Shown: one piece after another, positions 6,477 to 12,395 of the stretch
Layout of the letters: each line of letters starts with the position of its first letter
Position numbering within the stretch: the first letter of the stretch is position 1
Assembly (NCBI GenBank): GCA_964486145.1
Contig: CAZAMT010000109.1
Location: forward strand, 1 to 12,395
DNA length: 12,395 nt
Reading direction: 5' to 3'
Source: CAZAMT01 sp964486145
GTDB lineage: Bacteria; Bacteroidota; Bacteroidia; Bacteroidales; JAAAOM01
Translations under genes and position numbers: made by a program
Notes under the pieces: model-generated
The model's input: only the letters and a program-made list of their open reading frames with translations
What the model was told of the DNA's origin: nothing
Database searches by the model: none

Positions 6477-7742
6477 CTATTCGGTTCTTAAAGCTTCAAT
6501 AGGCTTAATCTTTACGGCTCTTTTTGCAGGAATAAATCCAGCGAAAAGACCTGCAAATATTAAAATAATCAAAGCATTGATAGCGATGTTGAAATCAATG
6601 CCCGGCTGTGTAAACATCGCATTTTCTGAAGGATTTTTTGCCAGAACTGAGCTAACTACCTCAAGTAGTCCTGCACCAAACAACAAGCCAATGAAACCAG
6701 CAATGGCTGTAAGAACCACGGATTCGGTTAAAATCTGTGTAATTACATTCCAGGGCTTTGCACCCAGGGCTCGCTGTATTCCAATTTCCCTGGTTCGTTC
6801 TTTAACAATTACAAGCATGATATTACTAACACCAATTACCCCTGCAATCAATGTACCGGTACCAACAATCCAAACAAGAATAGAAATGCCTGTGAAGAGT
6901 CCTTTAAATTTTAAAAACTCTTTTTCAACATTATGCGAGCCAATGGCTTCCATATCATCCGGATGTATGCTATGACGTTTTCTCAAAAGCTTTTTTACCT
7001 TTTCTTCAACCATGGTTGCCCGGTATTCATCGTACGATACCATGGAATAATATCCAACCCTATTACCGTAATTGTATGTTTTCTGGAGTGTTGTGAACGG
7101 CATAAAAACACTTTTTTCCTGCCATTCGGCCCAACCTCCATTATGTTTTGATTTAAAAACACCCACTACCTTAAAATAAACTCCCTGTATTTTGATATAT
7201 TCACCTATGATTTTCTCCCCTTCTTCGAACAGCACATCTACAACACGGGCTCCAAGCACTGCTACTTTTCTTCTGTCGCGGATATCATAATTATTAATAA
7301 ACCTGCCATAAGTAATGTCCATAGGATCAATCTGATTGTATTCCGGGTAATCGCCCAAAATACTAAAAGCGCCGGCTTTCTTTCCCCGGATTACATTGTT
7401 TTGGCCATTACCGCCTCCCCTTGGCTCAAGGCGCGGAGCAAGCACTTTTATTTCAGGCACGTTTTGCAAAATGGCCTTTGTATCATCATTGTTGAAATTG
7501 TAACTTCGACCTTTCGGAAATCCTTTGTATGGCTTGGTTGTGCGTTGTGACCACATGAATACGCTATTGGTAGCAAAATCGCCCATACCGTTGTAAACAC
7601 CATTTTCAAGACCTGTACCTGCACCCATCATGATGATTAGCATGAATATGCCCCAGAACACACCAAACATGGTTAAAGCTGTTCTGAGTTTATTGCTTTT
7701 TAAGGCATGGTATACTTCCTGCCAACGATCGATGTCAAACAT
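6477..7742 (-). CDS. MacB/FtsX-type ABC permease (second copy)
   Basis: This 421-residue permease has the MacB topology. One membrane helix lies near the N-terminus (about 21-43, LTMFGVFWGIFMLIIMMGAG), followed by a large periplasmic domain (about 45-280) and three helices at about 285-310, 333-360 and 387-405. The cytoplasmic coupling motif GVSNIMLVIVKERTREIGIQRALGA sits between helices 2 and 3, and the protein ends with the usual IPAKRAVKIKPIEALRTE. Unlike E. coli MacB it has no fused ATPase domain; the ATPase is the separate gene at 9000-9695. It is clearly paralogous to the upstream permease over its whole length, so the pair may form a heterodimer. It lies 26 nt after that permease and 25 nt before the adaptor gene, within one operon. 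Confidence 0.92.
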   Translation of the reverse strand: MFDIDRWQEVYHALKSNKLRTALTMFGVFWGIFMLIIMMGAGTGLENGVYNGMGDFATNSVFMWSQRTTKPYKGFPKGRSYNFNNDDTKAILQNVPEIKVLAPRLEPRGGGNGQNNVIRGKKAGAFSILGDYPEYNQIDPMDITYGRFINNYDIRDRRKVAVLGARVVDVLFEEGEKIIGEYIKIQGVYFKVVGVFKSKHNGGWAEWQEKSVFMPFTTLQKTYNYGNRVGYYSMVSYDEYRATMVEEKVKKLLRKRHSIHPDDMEAIGSHNVEKEFLKFKGLFTGISILVWIVGTGTLIAGVIGVSNIMLVIVKERTREIGIQRALGAKPWNVITQILTESVVLTAIAGFIGLLFGAGLLEVVSSVLAKNPSENAMFTQPGIDFNIAINALIILIFAGLFAGFIPAKRAVKIKPIEALRTE

Positions 7743-7768
7743 ACAATTGTTTTTTAAGGTTTGCTTTT

Positions 7769-9007
7769 TTATTCATCACGGAGTGCAATTATTGGTTTTA
7801 TTTTCGCGGCTTTAAGCGCGGGAAAAAATCCCGCGATGACGCCACAAACGATGAGCAGAACTGTTGCATAAACCGCAATATTTATTTCAACACCGGGATT
7901 TTTAAAGAAGGTTCCGGAATCAGCAAATTTTGGTGACAGAAATTCAAGCAAACCGATTCCCAATACAAGACCAATGTATCCGGCAACTGCCATGATGATG
8001 AGTGACTCCAGCAACACGAGCCCAATGATGGATCCCGGGGTTGCTCCAATGGCTTTTCGTACGCCAATTTCTTTGGTGCGTTCTTTTACAGTTATGATCA
8101 TAATATTGCTCACACCCACCACACCCGCAATCAATGTAAATACGCCAATAACCCATACAAAAAGTGCAATGCCGTTAAACAAACTTTTAAATTTTGAAAA
8201 CTGTTCAACATTGTTGCGGATCCAAATGGCCCGTTTATCTTCAATATCAAACTTATGGCGTTTTGCAAATTGTTCTCTAACCATTTCGGTTGTTTTTATG
8301 CTCTGCTCAGCAGTCATGTCCCCCGTGGTAAAAGCAAGGTTATTGATTCTGTTTGCCTGGTTATATACAGTTTGTGCCGTGGAAATCGGGAGATAAACCC
8401 TCCGCATATCCCTTTCTGCTGCATCGGTAAATACACCAACTACCTGAAACGGAACATTCTTAACCTTTATAAATTCACCAAGGACTTTGGTTGAATCCTT
8501 TTTAAAGAGATTGTTTCTTACAATAGTGCTTATTGCAACTACCTTACGTCTTTTTTGAATATCCATTTCATTGATAAAGCGACCTTCTACTGAAGTGGTT
8601 TCCTCAATGTATTGTGTCCCCGGATGAACGGTAACAATTTCCCAGTTGCCATATTCATTACCATAAGCTATGGTTTGGTCACTACGAATGCTTAACCTGG
8701 CAGATGCATACTCGATACCTTCAGTTTTTAGCACGGTTTGATCATAATCTTTGTTGGTAAACTGGATTCGTCGGCCGGGCTGCATCCCTTTATAAGCCTT
8801 ACTGGTCTGACCTGAATAAATCCATATGCTGTTTACCGCATCCCCTTTAAATTCTTCACGGATACCGTTTTCAAGTCCGTTTCCTGCACCCAGCAACACG
8901 ATGAGCATAAAAATGCCCCAGGCAACGCTAAATCCGGTTAAAAAGGTACGAAGCTTATTTTTGCGTATGGTAGCAAATATTTCATAAAAAATACCAAAAT
9001 CAAGCAT
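7769..9007 (-). CDS. MacB/FtsX-type ABC permease (first copy)
   Basis: This 412-residue permease has the same plan as its downstream paralogue. Membrane helix 1 lies at about 21-42 (FSVAWGIFMLIVLLGAGNG), a periplasmic domain at about 45-275, and helices 2-4 at about 276-305, 330-355 and 377-397. The coupling motif GVSNIMIITVKERTKEIG and the ending PALKAAKIKPIIALRDE are present. In this family the permeases transmit ATP-driven motion to the periplasmic adaptor (mechanotransmission) and need not move the substrate across the membrane themselves. The ATG at 9007 overlaps the end of the ATPase gene by 8 nt, which suggests translational coupling. The substrate could be a peptide, antibiotic, lipid or lipoprotein and cannot be read from the sequence. 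Confidence 0.92.
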   Translation of the reverse strand: MLDFGIFYEIFATIRKNKLRTFLTGFSVAWGIFMLIVLLGAGNGLENGIREEFKGDAVNSIWIYSGQTSKAYKGMQPGRRIQFTNKDYDQTVLKTEGIEYASARLSIRSDQTIAYGNEYGNWEIVTVHPGTQYIEETTSVEGRFINEMDIQKRRKVVAISTIVRNNLFKKDSTKVLGEFIKVKNVPFQVVGVFTDAAERDMRRVYLPISTAQTVYNQANRINNLAFTTGDMTAEQSIKTTEMVREQFAKRHKFDIEDKRAIWIRNNVEQFSKFKSLFNGIALFVWVIGVFTLIAGVVGVSNIMIITVKERTKEIGVRKAIGATPGSIIGLVLLESLIIMAVAGYIGLVLGIGLLEFLSPKFADSGTFFKNPGVEINIAVYATVLLIVCGVIAGFFPALKAAKIKPIIALRDE

Positions 9008-9695
9008 AGTTGGTTACTTGTTGAGGTTTCAATTCCGATTCAATTAATCCATCGCGCAACCGGATGATTCGATGCGTCATTTGAGCAATGTCATGTTCGT
9101 GCGTAACAATTATTACGGTAATGCCCTGCCCATTCACTTCTTTTAAAACTTCCATTACCTCAAGCGAGGTTTGGGAATCGAGGGCACCTGTTGGTTCATC
9201 GGCAAGAATAACTTTCGGTTGAGCAATAAGTGCGCGCGCTATGGATACTCGTTGCTTTTGCCCACCCGAAAGTTCATTTGGAGTGTGTGTTGCCCATTCT
9301 TTCAATCCCATGCGATCCAAATATTCCAAAGCAATTTTATTTCGCTTCCTTCGTCCCACCTTCTGATAATACAATGGTAAAGCCACATTTTCCAGGGCAT
9401 TTTTAAAAGGAATGAGGTTAAACGACTGAAATACAAAACCTAACATACGGTTACGATAGTAGGCAGCCTTCTTTTCAGATAAATTGAACATCAATGTACC
9501 ATCCAGCTTATATTCTCCCTGATCATAATTATCCAATATTCCGATAATATTGAGCAGCGTGGATTTTCCAGAACCTGATGATCCCATGATAGACACCAGT
9601 TCACCCTTACCAATAGTCAGATCAATACCCTTTAATACATGCAAAGAATTTTGCCCGGTAACATAGCTTTTATGGATTTCTGTTAACGTAATCAT
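9000..9695 (-). CDS. LolD/MacB-like ABC exporter ATPase
   Basis: This 231-residue cytoplasmic ATPase belongs to the MacB/LolD/FtsE group. It has Walker A GSSGSGKST (38-46), Q-loop Q90, the signature LSGGQKQR (142-149), Walker B VILADE (162-167), the D-loop GALD and the H-loop H199. All catalytic residues are present. The LADEPTGALD context is typical of the group. It is the first gene of a four-gene operon and would energise the two separate permeases and the adaptor. It starts with ATG at 9695, with no Shine-Dalgarno sequence, after a leader region of about 300 nt that carries a dyad symmetry. LolD (lipoprotein release) is an alternative label, but the linked HlyD-type adaptor favours a MacAB-type exporter. 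Confidence 0.93.
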   Translation of the reverse strand: MITLTEIHKSYVTGQNSLHVLKGIDLTIGKGELVSIMGSSGSGKSTLLNIIGILDNYDQGEYKLDGTLMFNLSEKKAAYYRNRMLGFVFQSFNLIPFKNALENVALPLYYQKVGRRKRNKIALEYLDRMGLKEWATHTPNELSGGQKQRVSIARALIAQPKVILADEPTGALDSQTSLEVMEVLKEVNGQGITVIIVTHEHDIAQMTHRIIRLRDGLIESELKPQQVTNYA

Positions 9696-9930
9696 GTGAT
9701 GTAATTAATGAATTGATGCGGTTGAACCAAAATTCGTGCCATCGGACTATTTAATCTCATAACCCCCTGGTTAACAAAAGCATCAAAGAATACAATAAAA
9801 ACGTTCAATGAACGAGTTTTATTATTCTGTTAATAAAAGATACACTTGCTGTACAAAATCGGACAAATTAAGATCTAATATTGAGATGAAGACATCTAAA
9901 AATTCCATAAGAGAATGCTGTAAAACCAGG
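9696..9930. other. Upstream region of the exporter operon
   Basis: This non-coding stretch separates the terminator of the serpin operon from the exporter ATPase gene and should hold the exporter promoter. The best candidate on the minus strand is TTTG (9864-9867), a 21-nt spacer and TATCTTTT (9835-9842), which is two bases longer than the ideal spacing and one mismatch off at the -7 element. No ORF with an ATG and recognisable product was seen. Confidence 0.4.
9797..9820 (-). promoter_or_regulatory. Palindrome in exporter leader (operator or attenuator)
   Basis: A perfect 13-nt palindrome, CGTTC-N3-GAACG (9802-9814), is flanked by AAAAC and GTTTT-like arms that extend the symmetry with one bulged base. 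On the minus strand it is followed directly by TTTTTATT. It could therefore be a small intrinsic-terminator-like hairpin in the leader of the ATPase gene, or a binding site for a dimeric repressor. It lies about 105 nt before the ATG. Confidence 0.35.
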
Positions 9931-9986
9931 TTAATAAAAAAGCCAGGACAACCCTGGGGATATTAATTTAAGTGGATTGTCCCGGC
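9931..9986 (-). terminator. Intrinsic terminator of the serpin operon
   Basis: On the minus strand GCCGGGACAATCC (9974-9986) pairs with GGGTTGTCCTGGC (9942-9954). This gives a 13-pair stem with two G-U wobbles and a 19-nt loop, followed by TTTTTTATTAA. It lies 23 nt after the stop of the three-module lipoprotein gene and ends the serpin-lipoprotein transcription unit. Confidence 0.85.
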
Positions 9987-10009
9987 CAAATGATGCGAAG
10001 TTTAGGTAT

Positions 10010-11041
10010 TTAAAAGTCTATATGAAACTTCTTCGAATACTTTTTATCTGTAGTCATAAGAACAAAGTCAGTTCCCTCCGGATATTGATTTTTCAGTGGT
10101 TTCAAATCATATTTAATTTCTTCCGTAATAAATGCTTCACATAAATCACCATTCGCATCGTGGGTTAAATAGAATATAGGATCGGGAATTGGAGGTGTTC
10201 CGCAGAAAAGCGGCATTTTTACAAGTTCAATTTCATGTTCTTTGCATCCGCCGCTATACCCCACCTCTATTCGAATACAACCATTTTCAATGTTCACATT
10301 TTTAACCATAATTTCATCTGAAGGCAACTCATCAATTTTTTGGTCCAACGACATTACCGGATATGAAGGACATCCCATTTTCTCTATGGTTAAAATTTCC
10401 ACAATATCACCAACCATGCAAATGCTTGCAACATCATCAATGACTTTGTAATCAACCAATACCCGTTGGCCATCATAAAACCGGAAGTCGACAGGATATT
10501 TCGCCGGTTCCAGTTTTTTGCCATTATCCAGTTCAATGATATAACCACAACCATCCAACCCCGTGTAATCAACAACGGTTCCGGTATATTCGTTGTTATT
10601 CATGGCCGCAGTGTCATCCGTTATAAAAATCGAAGCCCTGTAATCGTCGGGATTTGTTTCTTTGCCTGCAAATGGATGCGGTGACAGATCCAACAATTTA
10701 AAATATAAACCATGTATCATTGTGTCAGCTTGATATTTGGGATGGGTGTGCAATTCCAAATCATGTAGTTCGGAGCCATCAAAGTACATCACCCCGGCAA
10801 TGGCATCACCAGCCCATACGCATTGCGCATTTACCGGGCATCGCGAATCCTGCGGTACATTTGTCAGTGAAATCCAGCCAAATGCATTATTCAGTAACAA
10901 TGTATCATTCATTCCAACTTCAGCGGTATCCGGAATAGAAACGTCCAGTGTACCACTCTTTAAACCGGGCTGAGTATTATCCTTTTCACATGCGCTAAGC
11001 AGATAAGCGGATATAATAAAAAACAAATGTATTTCTCTCAT
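10010..11041 (-). CDS. Three-module cysteine-rich lipoprotein
   Basis: This 343-residue predicted lipoprotein has a short signal peptide ending in LLSAC (Cys18). The mature start, CEKD, resembles the C-x-K-[DE] surface-export signal described for Bacteroidota. Three modules are visible. The first (about 30-142) has DSRCPVNAQCVWAGDA (65-80) and LLDLSPHPFAGKETNPDDY, a pattern I recognise from small uncharacterised bacterial proteins. The second (about 150-220, GTVVDYTGLDGCGYIIELDNG to DGQRVLVDY to DIVEIL) resembles the N-terminal OB domain of NigD-like proteins. The third (about 240-343) has GYSGGCKEHEIELV and THDANGDLCEAFITEEIKYDLKPL. Nine cysteines besides Cys18 (68, 74, 165, 208, 224, 255, 266, 280, 301) suggest disulfides outside the cytoplasm. 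It follows the serpin gene by 20 nt and precedes a terminator. No enzymatic motif is visible and the function is unknown. Binding or structural roles are the plausible options. Confidence 0.75.
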   Translation of the reverse strand: MREIHLFFIISAYLLSACEKDNTQPGLKSGTLDVSIPDTAEVGMNDTLLLNNAFGWISLTNVPQDSRCPVNAQCVWAGDAIAGVMYFDGSELHDLELHTHPKYQADTMIHGLYFKLLDLSPHPFAGKETNPDDYRASIFITDDTAAMNNNEYTGTVVDYTGLDGCGYIIELDNGKKLEPAKYPVDFRFYDGQRVLVDYKVIDDVASICMVGDIVEILTIEKMGCPSYPVMSLDQKIDELPSDEIMVKNVNIENGCIRIEVGYSGGCKEHEIELVKMPLFCGTPPIPDPIFYLTHDANGDLCEAFITEEIKYDLKPLKNQYPEGTDFVLMTTDKKYSKKFHIDF

Positions 11042-11061
11042 GACTGAAATAATTTAAAAGA

Positions 11062-12318
11062 TTAATTTAACAATGGATTGATAATTTTACCCATAAAAAG
11101 GACAGTTCCTGTTGAATTCTCCTTAATGATAGCAACAAACGGCCTGTCAACAACAAATGTAACTGGTTGACCCGGGTCTACAGAAGTATATCCAACCTCA
11201 ACGGCAGTTGCCGCAGCCGCTTCTGTACCTTCTTCATTCACTTCAATAAATGTTTTATGAATGACACGGGTAATGGCAATTCGTGGGTCAGGATATATCC
11301 CGGTGAAATCAGCTCCCGATCCAAAAGCAATGCCCATACCTTCTGTTTTCAACGCATCATTCAGGACATTTTCATATGTAAACTTGAATTTTGGAATATA
11401 AAGCTTCACGTTGCGTTGGGATGATGCATTGGATACGATACGATTCCACTCGTCAATGGTAAGATTTTCAATCCAATCATCCAAATCAACAGCTTTTTCA
11501 GGCAACAACACCATCATGCTAAACTCTCCATCACCATATGGCAGTTCAATGGCCTGAAGATGATTGTCAATGTAATATTTTAATGCTGCTTCCTGCACCA
11601 TCATTTGCACCTCCACTTGCGAACCATCGGACAACCAAAAGGATTTATTTTGGGTAGACTCCTCATCGAACTGGTATTTCCACTGACCTTTAAAATATAT
11701 CGCATTGATCAGGTACATTATGGCGTCGCCTGGTATATTATCAATTATTTTGGGTATCTTACCGTTTGTATTGTCATTCACCCAATGATTAATTTCGTCA
11801 CTGGCGTTTGGATCCGTAAAATCCAATGGTTCAACAACTGCATTGTAATAACTCCGGTTGACATCAAGAAATTCCTGATTGAAGGTTAAATCTTCGCGAT
11901 ACCAGATAGAATTTGCAATTTGCAGCACAATTTTCGAATCAAGGGTAAGCAATGCATCGACAAGAGATTTACTGGAGCCATTGATTTCTTCTGTTGATAA
12001 TCCTGCTAACTTTAGAGCATTTTCCATGGCTGTTTTTGTATCACCTTCTGCGCCATTATAGGTCATGGTCAGCGCAAGCGAAATGCTCAACGGCGATATA
12101 CACATATTTCTTTCTTCCTCTTCAAGTTTATTCACGGTATTGAAAATTGAGAATGCAAAGTTGTTGTCTGCTTCAACCAGCATTTCACCCGATTTTGTAA
12201 GTTCAATGGTATTTAACCGATGGTCATCCGGATCGTTGTCCTTTTCCTTTTGGCAAGCAGGTGTAATAATAACTCCAAACGCCACGAACAAGAATAATTT
12301 GATGTGTTTCTGTTTCAT
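11062..12318 (-). CDS. Serpin-family protease inhibitor lipoprotein
   Basis: This 418-residue serpin has an N-terminal signal peptide ending at TPAC (Cys22). The lipobox is not ideal (Thr at -3, Pro at -2). The mature start, CQKEKDND, resembles surface lipoproteins of Bacteroidota. Family blocks include MCISPLSISLALTMTYNGA near 72-90, LINAIYFKGQWKYQFD, VKLYIPKFKFTYE, the hinge and the C-terminal DRPFVAIIKENSTGTVLFMG. The hinge EEGTEAAAAT (362-371) has the small residues needed for loop insertion, so an active, suicide-type inhibitor is expected. Counting 17 residues from E362 gives Thr378-Ser379 as P1-P1', with Tyr377 beside it. The loop is a few residues longer than that of alpha-1-antitrypsin, so P1 is uncertain. 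The full family length is present. It is the first gene of a pair with the downstream lipoprotein. A role in blocking outside proteases at the cell surface is inferred. Confidence 0.93.
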   Translation of the reverse strand: MKQKHIKLFLFVAFGVIITPACQKEKDNDPDDHRLNTIELTKSGEMLVEADNNFAFSIFNTVNKLEEEERNMCISPLSISLALTMTYNGAEGDTKTAMENALKLAGLSTEEINGSSKSLVDALLTLDSKIVLQIANSIWYREDLTFNQEFLDVNRSYYNAVVEPLDFTDPNASDEINHWVNDNTNGKIPKIIDNIPGDAIMYLINAIYFKGQWKYQFDEESTQNKSFWLSDGSQVEVQMMVQEAALKYYIDNHLQAIELPYGDGEFSMMVLLPEKAVDLDDWIENLTIDEWNRIVSNASSQRNVKLYIPKFKFTYENVLNDALKTEGMGIAFGSGADFTGIYPDPRIAITRVIHKTFIEVNEEGTEAAAATAVEVGYTSVDPGQPVTFVVDRPFVAIIKENSTGTVLFMGKIINPLLN

Positions 12319-12395
12319 ATTTATCGTTTCTTTCGTTTTTAATGGAGATGCAAGTTTTTGATAAATGGTTGCGGAGGTAAAAAAAAAATCTTTTA
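12319..12395. other. Serpin upstream region, right edge
   Basis: Only 77 nt of the serpin leader lie in the window. On the minus strand they hold a run of ten T (12379-12388) and no clear TAnnTTTG or Shine-Dalgarno element. The T run could be the tail of a terminator for a gene beyond the edge, or part of an AT-rich promoter, but the hairpin that would decide is not visible here. Confidence 0.3.

Noticed and set aside
5307..8494. Plus-strand open frames opposite the exporter genes
   Set aside because: They lie antisense to strongly supported genes, encode no recognisable domains and have no ribosome-binding signals.

Overview
The window looks like a stretch of an AT-rich Bacteroidota chromosome. 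The evidence is the gene content, the near absence of Shine-Dalgarno sequences before starts, lipoproteins whose mature N-termini read C-x-K-[DE], and one good match to the Bacteroidota promoter pattern TTTG-N19-TAnnTTTG. The closest relatives are probably environmental Bacteroidota, but nothing here fixes the genus. All ten confidently called genes lie on the minus strand, so the operons read from high to low coordinates.

Reading in the direction of transcription: (1) 12318-10010, a secreted serpin lipoprotein followed after 20 nt by a cysteine-rich three-module lipoprotein, closed by a strong intrinsic terminator (9931-9986). (2) 9695-5336, a four-gene MacAB-type exporter: LolD/MacB-like ATPase, two paralogous MacB/FtsX permeases and a HlyD/MacA-type adaptor, closed by a second terminator (5263-5308). 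No outer-membrane channel gene lies in the window. (3) 5062-3620, a tandem universal stress protein followed by a Dps miniferritin, preceded by a plausible Bacteroidota promoter. (4) 3495-927, a compact MlaE-MlaF-MlaD (MCE) lipid transport unit. (5) 725-318, a lone small SpoIIAA-like (STAS/SEC14 type) protein. The first 317 bases hold no supportable gene.

The common theme is the cell envelope and stress: lipid trafficking, macrolide/peptide/lipoprotein-type export, surface protease inhibition, and iron/oxidative stress protection. Most genes belong to well-known families. The least ordinary part is the serpin plus multi-module lipoprotein pair. Secondary points of interest are the dyad symmetries in the leaders of the exporter and mla operons. 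I found no CRISPR array, tRNA, rRNA, insertion sequence or phage gene, and no convincing wholly new system.
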